From an uncultured Clostridia bacterium (GTDB taxonomy: Bacteria; Bacillota; Clostridia; TANB77; CAG-508): DNA of 64,000 bases. Within the stretch, counting starts at the first letter, position 1. Each line of letters begins with the position of its first letter. The stretch spans positions 1-64,000 of the forward strand of contig CAJFII010000001.1 in assembly GCA_904381285.1 (NCBI GenBank). The letters run 5' to 3'. Positions 8,244 to 16,688 of this stretch are shown here, in pieces. Below the pieces are notes generated by a model, which saw nothing but the letters and a program-made list of their open reading frames with translations, was not told the DNA's origin and ran no database searches. A program made the translations under genes and the position numbers.

Positions 8244-8363
8244 ATGTTAAAAATGTTATCAAAAATGGCAGAAAAATATGCAAAATCTACAAATACAGCA
8301 TGCTTTATTTTAGGATGGTTTCATCAACCAAAAATGCCAGCTTCTTTAATAAAAAAAGACTAA
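8244..8363 (+). CDS. agrD: AgrD, cyclic lactone autoinducer precursor
   Basis: 39 residues beginning MLKMLSKMAEKYAKS, with an amphipathic N-terminal leader, a single cysteine at residue 20 (NTACFILGWFHQPKMPASL) and the QPKMPASL tail typical of clostridial AgrD. GGGGG at 8231-8235 precedes the ATG. The mature signal is probably a ring closed on Cys20, perhaps CFILGWF or shorter with a few preceding residues. It is too short for ordinary ORF calling, and a longer overlapping frame (8201-8449) is spurious. Confidence 0.9.
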   Translation: MLKMLSKMAEKYAKSTNTACFILGWFHQPKMPASLIKKD

Positions 8364-8398
8364 TGACAAATTCCAAAAAATTTATAACAAAAAACCTT

Positions 8399-8436
8399 AA
8401 CAAAAAAGATAGCTTTAAAAAACTATCTTTTTTGTT
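8399..8436. terminator. bidirectional terminator between agrBD and agrC
   Basis: Perfect 14-bp arms 8399-8412 and 8423-8436 with T-runs on both strands, between the convergent agrD and agrC genes. Confidence 0.85.
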
Positions 8437-8445
8437 TTGTATAAA

Positions 8446-9793
8446 TTAAGGATATATTTCTAATTGTTGCCTAAAGAATATATCATTTTTAGTAGTATAT
8501 AAATTTAGATTATTATTCTTCTTTAATATTTGTCTTACTTCCCATAATCCTAATCCAGTATTATTAGGTTTAGAAGAAAAGCCTTTTTCATAAATTTTAT
8601 CAATATTAACATCTTTTTCTTTATATGTATTTTCAATAATTAATAATTGTCTATTTACTTTAAAATCTTTTCTTATTTCTACATTAATAATTTTATCATC
8701 ACATTCATATGCAGCTTCTATTGCGTTATCCATTAATATACCTAATATTCTAGTGAATTCATAAATTTTCATATTTAATTCATTTAAATTTAAAAAGATT
8801 TCTAAATGTATTTTTATACCTAATTCATCAGCTTTATGATATTTAGAAGCTAATAAACTATATATAGCAGGATTATTAATTACTTCTGGACTTAATGTAT
8901 ATAAATTATTAACCTTCTGGCAGTCACCAAGTAATTGAGAATAATATATTGATAATCCTTTCATATCGTTTGTATTAACATATCCGTCCAATAGCTTGAA
9001 CGATATTGCTAAAATCATGTTTAAATGCTCGTACATTGTCATGTAATATTTTTAGTGATTTATTATATAATTGTGCTTCTTCTAAACTTTGTTCTGTAAG
9101 TTGTAACTGAGTTGCATTACTCATACTATAAATACTTATAAAGAAATAAGTAATTAAGCTTACCAAACTTAGAATTGTAATAGAAAAAGGTAATATTTCA
9201 TTATAATATCCAATTAAATAAAATTGAGTAGCAATTGCAACACATCCAACAATGGAATTACATATTAATATAATTTTATTTTTTTTATCAATATTATCTA
9301 ATATATTTATAGTAAATTTAAAATGTTTTAATAGCCTATAAATTATATATAGCATAATGAAAATTAATAAAGCAATAGAAAATCTATATAGAGGTATTAT
9401 AGTAATTTGTTCTCTAGTAATATTAAAAAATAATAGCATAAACTTAGCGATTAAAGATTCTAAAAATGCATATATAATTGAGGGTAAAATTAATGCGATA
9501 ATTGCCTTTAATATAGTAGTTTTTAAAATTATAAGTATTGATAAAAATAAGAATATCATATTAATAAATACCGAATATTCTTTTGGAAATAAAAAATTAC
9601 AAGCAACCATAAGAGTGGATGTCAGTACTACATAAATAATTTTTTGTTTTTTATCAACAGATATATTTAATGCGGTTGAAAATATTAATAATTGCAGGTA
9701 AGCTTCTAAGTAAGTTAATGGAATAGCAAGTATATTTATTAATTCTCCATTAGGCGTTGTTAGCGCTGTCCAAATTGTTTGAAAAATTTCCAT
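8446..9793 (-). CDS. agrC: AgrC sensor histidine kinase, +1 recoded at CGG
   Basis: Two frames join into one AgrC of 448 residues if one base is skipped. The N-terminal frame (from 9793) has six or so membrane helices and the phospho-acceptor segment FKHDFSNIVQAI; it hits CGG at 8986-8984 and then a stop three codons on. Skipping the C gives GGA and continues in the second frame with GYVNTNDM, the N-box DNAIEAAYECDDK and the G-box GLGLWEVRQIL of the GHKL ATPase. GGAGGT precedes the start, which overlaps agrA by 44 bp. It senses the AgrD peptide and phosphorylates AgrA. Confidence 0.85.
8983..8986 (-). other. +1 recoding site CGGA in agrC
   Basis: Minus-strand reading is ATT GGA CGG ATA TGT TAA. 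Skipping the C at 8986 gives ATT GGA GGA TAT GTT, that is I-G-G-Y-V, matching the glycine expected after the phospho-acceptor helix of AgrC-type kinases. Confidence 0.8.
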
Positions 9794-10484
9794 AGTTATT
9801 TAATACCTCCATAAAATTATTTTTATATTTAGGACCAATATAACATTCATTGTTAGTAAACTTTATTATATTGTTTGAAGTTTCAACATCCTTTATATTG
9901 TCGATATTTGCAATATAAGATTTATGACACCTAACAAAATTATCTGGTAGACAAGGTTCAATCTTATTAAAAGAAGTATATGCCTCATACTGTTTTGTGT
10001 CAGTATAAACAATTAACTTCATGCCTTCCTTTTTTATATATTGAATGTCTTCTTGCTTAATAACATTTTTACTATTAATTGCTAAATATTTATTAGAATT
10101 ACCAGACATATCTGCGTAAAGTCTAGCTAAAGTTTCTTCAATTCTTTCTATTGTAAAAGGTTTTGGAATATAATCAAAAGTTTTTACTTTATATGCAAGA
10201 AGAGCATATTCTAAATGACCAGTAGTAAATATAATGTAAACAGATTTATCGGTTTTTCGTACCCTTTCGGCTAGCTCAATACCAGAAATTTTAGATTTTA
10301 AGTGTATATCTAATATTAGGACATGAACTTTATTATTTTTTATATAGGTAAGTATGTCTTCTGCATTATCTGATTTAAATGTTACTTGTGCATCATAATC
10401 ATGTTTAAGAAAAAGACTACCTAACATATTATCGAGCTTATTTAAAATACTTAAATTATCGTCACATAGAACAAAATTTAACAT
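9750..10484 (-). CDS. agrA: AgrA, LytTR-type response regulator
   Basis: 244 residues. The receiver domain (1-125) has acidic CDDN, phospho-acceptor D in LILDIH (about 58), the T of IIFTTGH and K of YIPKPF. The C-terminal LytTR DNA-binding domain (about 135-235) contains VRCHKSYIANIDNI. GGAGG lies before the start. It would activate agr and target promoters on phosphorylation by AgrC. Its own promoter is at 10583-10555, with a palindrome in the leader. Confidence 0.93.
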   Translation of the reverse strand: MLNFVLCDDNLSILNKLDNMLGSLFLKHDYDAQVTFKSDNAEDILTYIKNNKVHVLILDIHLKSKISGIELAERVRKTDKSVYIIFTTGHLEYALLAYKVKTFDYIPKPFTIERIEETLARLYADMSGNSNKYLAINSKNVIKQEDIQYIKKEGMKLIVYTDTKQYEAYTSFNKIEPCLPDNFVRCHKSYIANIDNIKDVETSNNIIKFTNNECYIGPKYKNNFMEVLNNYGNFSNNLDSANNA

Positions 10485-10516
10485 ATCTTTATCCTCCGTA
10501 TAATTAATGAATTATG

Positions 10517-10532
10517 TAGGTAAAATTACCTA
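10517..10532. promoter_or_regulatory. palindrome in the agrA leader
   Basis: TAGGTAA and TTACCTA form perfect 7-bp arms around AA, between the agrA -10 box and its start codon. It could be an operator or a short RNA hairpin. Confidence 0.45.
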
Positions 10533-10554
10533 AAATTTCCAAATATCTTTTACA

Positions 10555-10583
10555 ATAGTAAAGCAAAATTTAGATATTGTCAA
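10555..10583 (-). promoter_or_regulatory. agrA promoter
   Basis: On the minus strand, TTGACA (10583-10578) and TACTAT (10560-10555) are separated by 17 bp. Confidence 0.65.
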
Positions 10584-10625
10584 GAAAAATTTTGGCGAAA
10601 TCTTAAAAAAAAAGGAGAAAGTTGT

Positions 10626-10727
10626 ATGAAATGTAAGAAAAAAATAATTTTACTGAGTATTATAGGCATAGTAGCTTTTTTTGTATGTAGAATTAAGCAA
10701 AATAAACAGGAAAAAAATGTAAATTAA
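10626..10727 (+). CDS. 33-residue membrane peptide beside agrA
   Basis: Starts MKCKKKIILLSI, one hydrophobic helix (about 6-21) with a basic head and a polar tail RIKQNKQEKNVN. AAAAGGAGAAAG gives a strong, well-spaced ribosome-binding site for ATG 10626. It is divergent from agrA and shares the intergenic region. It could be an agr-controlled small peptide, but it resembles no family I know. About 170 bp without features follow before the next gene. Confidence 0.5.
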   Translation: MKCKKKIILLSIIGIVAFFVCRIKQNKQEKNVN

Positions 10728-10898
10728 GCACGATTATAATTATTTAAAATTCTTTAAGTGATCAAAAAATTGTTGGAAAATAAAATCATAGAGTCAATAT
10801 ATAAAAATATAGCAATTTTATAAAATTTATGATATATTAAAAAAGAAAAAACTAGAAATTTTACATATATAAAAATTATAAAACTAGGAGATAGAAAA

Positions 10899-11219
10899 AT
10901 GAGTATCAAAAACAAATACAATATAATAACCTTATGTGGTTCAATTAAATTTAAAGATGAATTTATGAAAGTTCAAGAGAAGCTTACATTAGAAGGAAAT
11001 ATTGTTTTAACACCTAATTTCTTTAATAATATAAAAAAAGAAGAAATAGGCGAAACAACTAAGCAAATGCTAGATGAAATGCATAGACAAAAAATAGATA
11101 TGTCAAATGAAATTTATGTGATTAATTTAGGTGGATATATTGGAGAAAGTACTAAAAATGAAATTCAATATGCAAAAGCAAAAGGAAAAAGTATTAATTA
11201 TTTAGAAACTATAAAATAG
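10899..11219 (+). CDS. nucleoside 2-deoxyribosyltransferase-like protein
   Basis: 106 residues with LCGSIKFKDEF near the N-terminus (residues about 11-21) and DMSNEIYVINLGGYIGEST in the second half, followed by EIQYAKAKGK. These match the Rossmann-like deoxyribosyltransferase or DUF4406 group, where the first motif binds a nucleotide-like ligand. AGGAG precedes the ATG. It may hydrolyse or transfer a nucleotide N-glycosidic bond; substrate unknown. Confidence 0.65.
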   Translation: MSIKNKYNIITLCGSIKFKDEFMKVQEKLTLEGNIVLTPNFFNNIKKEEIGETTKQMLDEMHRQKIDMSNEIYVINLGGYIGESTKNEIQYAKAKGKSINYLETIK

Positions 11220-11249
11220 TAAGTTACTGTTCGGATTGGAGATAAAATT

Positions 11250-11720
11250 ATGCTAGATATTTTATTATTTATTTGGATTTTTGGAACATTATTTATGCCA
11301 TATATAATAGGCATAATAATATCTGTTATAATAATATTCTTAATAAGAAAAAAGCTAGTGGGAAAAAATAAAAAAATTAAAATTTTAATATACGCAATTA
11401 TTATAATATTTTGTGTATTAGTATTTAGGAATATAGGATATTCGGCTATGCTATATTTAAGTGAAAAACCTGATGAAATTTATACAGAAATGAAAGAAAT
11501 TAATGATAGTGGAAAACTCGTAGGGCTGTCAAAAGAAGAAGTTATTAAATTACTTGGTAAGCCAATGAAAAGTTCTACAGATAATCTCTATATATATGAT
11601 GCAGGAACATTAACTAATTACTTATTTTTTGGTGAAAGAGAATTTTACGATTTTTTTGTATGGTTTGATGAAAATGATAGAGTAAAATCTACTTCAATAG
11701 ATTTTCCTAGAGGAGGATAA
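11250..11720 (+). CDS. membrane-anchored protein with BamE/SmpA-like domain
   Basis: 156 residues: two hydrophobic segments (about 1-30 and 41-66) and a C-terminal region starting LVGLSKEEVIKLLGKPMKSS, then YIYDAGTL and FFVWFDENDRVKSTSI, which resembles the SmpA/OmlA-type lipoprotein fold in which a helix is followed by a strand ending in a turn. In Gram-positive bacteria this domain is common but poorly understood. GGAG precedes ATG; a strong terminator follows. Confidence 0.55.
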   Translation: MLDILLFIWIFGTLFMPYIIGIIISVIIIFLIRKKLVGKNKKIKILIYAIIIIFCVLVFRNIGYSAMLYLSEKPDEIYTEMKEINDSGKLVGLSKEEVIKLLGKPMKSSTDNLYIYDAGTLTNYLFFGEREFYDFFVWFDENDRVKSTSIDFPRGG

Positions 11721-11724
11721 ATAC

Positions 11725-11767
11725 AAAAAACAATGATTAAAATGGAAAATTTTAATCATTGTTTTTT
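11725..11767. terminator. bidirectional-type terminator
   Basis: Perfect 19-bp arms 11725-11743 and 11749-11767 with A- and T-runs at the ends. Confidence 0.9.
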
Positions 11768-11837
11768 GCTGAAATATGGTAAATTAAAATAAGTTATGCT
11801 ATACTAATAAATAATTAATAAAAATCGGAGGAAAAAG

Positions 11838-12698
11838 ATGATAGATTTTACAAATGCAATAGAAGAATTTAATAATTATAAAGGTTCAGAGAAGAAAAAA
11901 ACTTTAATATATAATAATAAAAAATATTTAGTGAAATTTCCAGATCCAATTAGAGAAAAAAATAAAAACATATCATATATTAATAATGCTTTTTCTGAAT
12001 ATATTGGAAGCAATATATTTAAAATAGTAGGTTTTAAAACACAAAATACTGTATTAGGAAAGTATGAATATAATGGAAAAGAAAAAATAGTTTGTGCCTG
12101 TGAAGATTTTACAGATAGCGAAAATGTATTATATGAGTTTGAAAACCTAGCCTTAAGTGTGAATCCTGATAAAAAGATAGAGACAGAATTAAATGATATA
12201 ATGGAAGTTATAGAAGAAAGTAAGATGATTGATTCAAAAATGACAAAACAGAAATTCTGGGATATGTTTGTTATAGATAGTTTAATAGGAAATACTGATA
12301 GGCATAATGGAAATTGGGGATTTTTATTAAATAAAACTACAAGAAAGGCTGAATTTTCTCCAATTTATGATTGTGGCTCATGTTTAAATCCAATGCTTGA
12401 AGATCAAGAGATTGAAGGATTTAGTGAAGTAGAATTAAAAAATTTGGTAGTAAATTGTTATTCTTGCATAAAAGAAGATGGTAAAAAAATTAACTATATG
12501 TCATTTATAAAGCAAAAGAAAAATGAAGAATGTAATAATGCCATAAAGAGGTTGTTTGCCAATATTAATATTGATGAAATAAAAAAATTTATTGATAATA
12601 TAGAATGTATGTCAGATGTAAGAAAAGAGTTTTATAAGGACATTATAAGTCAAAGATATGAGATTATAAAAAGAGTATATGCTGAAATAAAAAATTAA
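11838..12698 (+). CDS. HipA/CtkA-like protein kinase
   Basis: 286 residues. The kinase core shows a nucleotide-binding N-lobe with KKYLVKFPDPIRE, then the catalytic loop GNTDRHNGNWGFL (about 150-162) with D and N, and the metal-binding SPIYDCGSCLNP (about 175-186). These are the HipA-fold motifs. The size and lack of an adjacent HipB-type antitoxin suggest a stand-alone CtkA-like Ser/Thr kinase rather than a toxin pair. CGGAGG precedes ATG. The substrate is unknown. Confidence 0.75.
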   Translation: MIDFTNAIEEFNNYKGSEKKKTLIYNNKKYLVKFPDPIREKNKNISYINNAFSEYIGSNIFKIVGFKTQNTVLGKYEYNGKEKIVCACEDFTDSENVLYEFENLALSVNPDKKIETELNDIMEVIEESKMIDSKMTKQKFWDMFVIDSLIGNTDRHNGNWGFLLNKTTRKAEFSPIYDCGSCLNPMLEDQEIEGFSEVELKNLVVNCYSCIKEDGKKINYMSFIKQKKNEECNNAIKRLFANINIDEIKKFIDNIECMSDVRKEFYKDIISQRYEIIKRVYAEIKN

Positions 12699-12793
12699 CC
12701 CCAGGGACAGTTGATTATTATTTAAAAAAGAATTTTAGCAATAAAAATTACAAATTGTTATTAGATGTAAAAATATGTATAGGAGGTATCAAA

Positions 12794-12922
12794 ATGATAT
12801 CTCTTTTTTATACCATAACACATAAAATTTTCAACACTTGTCTGCTTGTCATATTTTTTACACATCCTAATAGTAGAGGAATAATTTTAAAGGTAACTCA
12901 TAAAATTAAACAAAGCGAATAG
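12794..12922 (+). CDS. small 42-residue ORF before pdaA
   Basis: AGGAGG at 12781-12786 precedes ATG 12794. The peptide (MISLFYTITHKIFNTCLL at its start) has one moderately hydrophobic segment and a basic tail. Its stop overlaps the approach to the pdaA ribosome-binding site, so translation of the two could be coupled. It could be a leader peptide; no family recognised. Confidence 0.35.
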   Translation: MISLFYTITHKIFNTCLLVIFFTHPNSRGIILKVTHKIKQSE

Positions 12923-12934
12923 GAGTGTGATAAG

Positions 12935-13744
12935 ATGAAGAAGAAAAGCATAGTTACGATAACAATAGTGTTATCAATACTAGTAGTTAGCTTTATTGCA
13001 GTAGAATTACTAAATCCAAATTATGAAACAATAGAAACGAGCAGTACAAATTTAAGTAATCAAAAAATTTGTTGGGGAATAAAAAGAGCAGAAAATCATA
13101 TGCAACCAGATTTAGGAAGTAAAAATAAAGAATTAATGGATAAATATGAAGGGATTTCTATGGGAAATGCTCAAGATAAATATGTTTATTTAACATTTGA
13201 TGAAGGATATGAAGCGGGATATACACCAAGAATTTTACAAATATTAAAAGAAAACAATGTAAAAGCAGCTTTCTTTATAACTGCACATTTTGCAAATACA
13301 CAAGAAGAATTAGTAAAAGAAATGATACAAGAAGGGCATATAATAGGAAATCATACAGTTAATCATAAAAGTATGCCAGACATAACAGATGAACAAGTAA
13401 AATCAGAAGTAATGGATTTACATACAGCTATATACAAAAAATTCGGATATGAGATGAAATATATAAGACCACCTAAAGGTGAATTTAGCGAAAGAACTAT
13501 AAACCTTACAAATGGGCTAGGATATAAAACAGTAATGTGGAGTTTTGCATATGATGATTGGAATGAAGATAAACAAGGAAGAGAAGAATATGCAAAAAAG
13601 AAAATATTAGATAATGTGCATCCAGGAGCAGTTATTTTACTACATGGAAATTCTAAAGATAATACAAATGTATTAGATTATTGTATTAAAGAAATAAAAA
13701 ATATGGGGTATGAATTTAAAACATTAGATGAATTTAAGAAATAG
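12935..13744 (+). CDS. pdaA: delta-lactam-forming peptidoglycan deacetylase PdaA
   Basis: 269 residues. An N-terminal membrane anchor (6-26) is followed by the NodB domain: YVYLTFDEGYEAGYTP (first metal motif), GNHTVNHKSMP, RPPKGEFSERT and a C-terminal VILLHGNS. The DEGYE and GEFSER forms are typical of PdaA, which de-N-acetylates muramic acid residues so that the delta-lactam of spore cortex can form. AGGAGTG gives the start. A terminator follows at once. Confidence 0.88.
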   Translation: MKKKSIVTITIVLSILVVSFIAVELLNPNYETIETSSTNLSNQKICWGIKRAENHMQPDLGSKNKELMDKYEGISMGNAQDKYVYLTFDEGYEAGYTPRILQILKENNVKAAFFITAHFANTQEELVKEMIQEGHIIGNHTVNHKSMPDITDEQVKSEVMDLHTAIYKKFGYEMKYIRPPKGEFSERTINLTNGLGYKTVMWSFAYDDWNEDKQGREEYAKKKILDNVHPGAVILLHGNSKDNTNVLDYCIKEIKNMGYEFKTLDEFKK

Positions 13745-13755
13745 ATAAAAGAGTG

Positions 13756-13787
13756 AAACAGAAGCTAAATTTTAGCTTCTGTTTTTG
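13756..13787 (+). terminator. rho-independent terminator
   Basis: Perfect arms 13756-13769 and 13771-13784 followed by T's, after pdaA. Confidence 0.85.
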
Positions 13788-13846
13788 CATGATTTTCTTC
13801 AAATGGCATATATATGATAAAGAAAATGTTTTACAAGGAGGAACAA

Positions 13847-14140
13847 ATGAGACCAAAAAGAATGAAAAAAAATAGCAGAATAAATGACATATTGGAATTG
13901 CCAAGTGAGGTAACTTCTAATAAACCTAAAATTACAATTGTAGGTTTTGAAGAGATGTTAATTGAAAATTATAAATCTATATTAGAATATGAAGAATTCT
14001 ATATAAAAATAAATACATATATAGGAGCAATTAATATTAATGGATTTAATTTAAGGCTAAAAGAAATGACTGGGGATGATATTATGGTTTTGGGAAAAAT
14101 TGATAGTCTCGATTTTGAAGGAATAACAGATGATGAATAA
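13847..14140 (+). CDS. yqfC: YqfC family sporulation protein
   Basis: 97 residues. ILELPSEVTSNKPKITIVGFEEMLIENYKSILEY and the closing LRLKEMTGDDIMVLGKI are characteristic of YqfC, a small protein found with YqfD in spore formers. AAGGAGG at 13835-13841 sets the start at 13847; the upstream ATG at 13814 has no ribosome-binding site. The pair is normally expressed in sporulating cells under sigma-E control. The exact role of YqfC is not known. Confidence 0.85.
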   Translation: MRPKRMKKNSRINDILELPSEVTSNKPKITIVGFEEMLIENYKSILEYEEFYIKINTYIGAININGFNLRLKEMTGDDIMVLGKIDSLDFEGITDDE

Positions 14141-14161
14141 AATAGGAGGTATATACAAGTA

Positions 14162-15348
14162 ATGTTTTTTAAAATTTTAATTTATTATATATTAGGATAT
14201 GTAAATATTAGTGTAGAAGGATATTTTATAGAAAGATTTATTAATATATGTATTAGTAAAAATATATTACTATGGAATTTAAAAAGGAAAAAGTCAAGTT
14301 TTCTATATACGAATATTGGAATGAAAGACTTTAAAAAAATAAAACAAATAGCTAAAACTACAAAATGTAGAGTAAAAATAGAAAGCAAAAAAGGTCTACC
14401 ATTTTTATTACATAAATATAAAAAAAGAAAAATCTTTATAGCTTCACTTATAATAATAGTTTTATTTATATTTGGAATTTCTAATTTTATTTGGAACATA
14501 GAAATAATAGGTAATACTACAATCCCTAAGGAAGAGATTATTCAGGAACTTAATGACAATGGACTAAAAATAGGAATACTAAAGCAAAAAGTAGATTCAA
14601 AAGAAATAATAAATAATATACGTCTTCAAAGAAATGATATAGCTTGGATAGGAATAAATATTACAGGGACAAATGCTATAGTAGAGATTGTTGAGGCTGA
14701 TGAAAAACCAGAAATTGTAGATGAAAATGAATATTGCAATATAGTTTCAGATAAAGATGGAGTAATTACAAAAATAAATGTACAAAATGGTACTGCCCTA
14801 GTAAAAGAGGGAGATATAGTAAAAAAGCGGTAATATTTTAATAGGCGGGTGGATAGAAGGAAAATATACAGGAACAAGATATGTTCATCGGAAAAGGTGA
14901 AATACAAGCAAGAGTATGGTATTCAAAAAAAGAAACAATGGCGCTAACTCAAGAAGTTGAGGAAGAAACAGGGAAAGAAGAAACTACATATGGAATAAAT
15001 ATAAATAATTTAAAAATAAATTTCCCTAAAAGACTTCCAAATTTTAAAAATTATGATACAATAAATGAGAATAAAAAATTAAAAATATTTTCAAACTTTT
15101 ATTTCCCTATAGAATTTTGCAAAACAACATATAAAGAATTAGAAAAAAAGACTGTAACATACACTGTAGAAGAAGCAAAACAAATATTACAAAATAAATT
15201 AGAAGAAGAACTAAAAAATGAATTAACAAACATAGAGAACATTGTAAATACACAAATAAACTATAAGGAGGAAAGCGGGCAAGTAACAGTAGAGGTTATA
15301 TATGAAGTGCTTGAAAATATAGGAACAAACGAAAAAATCTTGAACTAG
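14162..15348 (+). CDS. yqfD: YqfD sporulation protein, recoded twice at CGG
   Basis: Three frame segments form one 394-residue YqfD when the C of two CGG codons is skipped: 14828 (VKK then GNILIGGW) and 14889 (YVH then GKGEIQARVWY). The length and domain order fit the family: an N-terminal soluble part, a membrane helix (about 98-116), a beta-rich region with NIEIIGNTTIPKEEI, a hairpin around the two sites and a helical C-terminal tail. YqfD is needed for engulfment-stage spore development in related bacteria. Without recoding, the first stop comes immediately after the first CGG. Confidence 0.88.
14828..14831 (+). other. +1 recoding site CGGT, first in yqfD
   Basis: AAA AAG CGG TAA in zero frame; skipping C14828 gives AAA AAG GGT AAT ATT, K-K-G-N-I, matching the glycine expected in the YqfD beta-hairpin. 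The next in-frame codon without a shift is the stop TAA. Confidence 0.85.
14889..14892 (+). other. +1 recoding site CGGA, second in yqfD
   Basis: In the frame set by the first site the reading is TAT GTT CAT CGG AAA AGG TGA. Skipping C14889 gives CAT GGA AAA GGT GAA, H-G-K-G-E, and continues to the end of the protein. Confidence 0.85.
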
Positions 15349-15362
15349 AAAGGATGATTTAT

Positions 15363-16580
15363 ATGACACAAAGAGGGTTACGAGTATTAGAAGAAAATAA
15401 AACTTTTTTTGGAAAAATAACAAATACAATTACAAAATTATTAATTCCAACAAAAGTGGGAATTAATGGATTATTAATACTTGCTAAAAGAAACAATGTA
15501 TTAAAAGCATTTGAAAATTATACTGATGAAGAAAATGAAGACGAAACGAATAAAAAAGAAATATTACTTAAAAAATATGAAGACATGTATGGTCTGTACT
15601 TGGAATCAATAGATAAATATGTAATGGATTCTATTTACAAAAAAGTAAAAAATGATACTGCAACAGCATTTGAAAAAAATGCATTATCACAATATTATAA
15701 TGTGATTCATTTAAAAGAAAGCCAATATTTAGAATATAAATATAGAAAACAAAAATATTTATTAGAGCTAGATTATGAATCAATACTTACGCAAAATAAA
15801 GAAAAAATGATAAACAGGTATAAAAAGTTCTATGCAACTAAGATGGAAGAATTATATAAAGGAATATTAAAAAATTATTCAATTCAATTAGCAGATAATT
15901 CTGGAGGTATGGAAAGAAAAAATAAAATATATGAAAATATATTTGATACACTTGAAGAATACATATCTAATATTTTACCAATAAAAATGGAAATTGATCA
16001 TGAAAATACATATAAAGAAATCATAGAAGAATATGATAAATTCAATACATTTTTAGCAGGAAAATTAGATGAAATAGATATAATAGAAAAGAAAATAATA
16101 TTACTAGGTATAAGTAGAAAACTATTTACTCATAGTTTACCACTAATTGTAGCAGAACAATGTTATATTAAATTATTAAAAGATACTAGAGAACTAATAA
16201 TAAATGCTAAAACAAATAAAAAGAAGAACAACGCATATGAAATGCTACTTAGTTTAATAGAAGATTACAATATAAAATTGTTATCTACAAAAATATATTG
16301 GGATAAACCAAAAGCAAGGGAAGAATATAAGAAGTTTTGGGACAAATATAATAAAATAGAAAAACTAAAAAATGAAAATCCAGAACTTTGCCAAAAACAA
16401 AAAGAAATATTATTTATAAAAAATGATTTAAAAGCACTAAGTAAAAAACAAGATAAATACGAAAAAATAATTAAATTCTATAAACAAAAATTAGTAGAAT
16501 TAGGAGCAATGAAAAACATTAAAAATTCATGTAGAACAATAAAACAAAAATGCATAAAAAAGAAACCAGTTGTAGCATAA
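15363..16580 (+). CDS. uncharacterised coiled-coil protein between yqfD and ybeY
   Basis: 405 residues, strongly charged and helical, with no signal peptide or membrane helix; lysine/glutamate-rich heptads run through residues about 60-180 and 330-390. AAAGG sets ATG 15363. It occupies the place where phoH usually sits between yqfD and ybeY in Firmicutes, but it has no Walker motif and is not PhoH. Position suggests a sporulation or RNA-related role; this is only context. Confidence 0.7.
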   Translation: MTQRGLRVLEENKTFFGKITNTITKLLIPTKVGINGLLILAKRNNVLKAFENYTDEENEDETNKKEILLKKYEDMYGLYLESIDKYVMDSIYKKVKNDTATAFEKNALSQYYNVIHLKESQYLEYKYRKQKYLLELDYESILTQNKEKMINRYKKFYATKMEELYKGILKNYSIQLADNSGGMERKNKIYENIFDTLEEYISNILPIKMEIDHENTYKEIIEEYDKFNTFLAGKLDEIDIIEKKIILLGISRKLFTHSLPLIVAEQCYIKLLKDTRELIINAKTNKKKNNAYEMLLSLIEDYNIKLLSTKIYWDKPKAREEYKKFWDKYNKIEKLKNENPELCQKQKEILFIKNDLKALSKKQDKYEKIIKFYKQKLVELGAMKNIKNSCRTIKQKCIKKKPVVA

Positions 16581-16583
16581 AGA

Positions 16584-16631
16584 ATTTTAAAGGCAGACAG
16601 AGAGTAGCTATAACCTGCCTGCCTTTAAAAT
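16584..16631 (+). terminator. hairpin, possible weak terminator
   Basis: Perfect 13-bp arms ATTTTAAAGGCAG (16584-16596) and 16619-16631 close a 22-nt loop. The T-run is short, so termination may be partial before ybeY. Confidence 0.5.
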
Positions 16632-16635
16632 TGTT

Positions 16636-16665
16636 GGTTTATAGGTAGAACCAAATAAAAACCTA
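16636..16665 (+). ncRNA. pseudoknot motif before ybeY (copy A)
   Basis: GGTT (16636-16639) can pair with AACC (16649-16652), and TAGGT (16642-16646) inside that loop can pair with ACCTA (16661-16665), across an A-rich linker. This forms an H-type pseudoknot 23 nt upstream of the ybeY start. The same motif with identical spacing precedes mcsA. It looks like a small cis-regulatory RNA. The shape recalls preQ1-I riboswitches, but the sequence does not match that class. Confidence 0.55.
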
Positions 16666-16688
16666 AATAAATTATAAGGAAAATAAAA

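Noticed and set aside
8201-8449. An 82-codon open frame over the agrD region
   Set aside because: It has no ribosome-binding site at its start, runs through the terminator and overlaps the clear AgrD frame in another phase.
11838-12698. HipBA toxin-antitoxin system
   Set aside because: The HipA-like kinase has no adjacent HipB-type helix-turn-helix gene; neighbours are an unrelated membrane protein and a small peptide.
15363-16580. phoH, expected from gene order between yqfD and ybeY
   Set aside because: The protein has no Walker A or B motifs and is a long charged coiled coil, so it is not PhoH.
16636-16665. preQ1-I riboswitch
   Set aside because: Only the pseudoknot shape is similar; the conserved preQ1-I core bases are missing and neither downstream gene belongs to queuosine metabolism.
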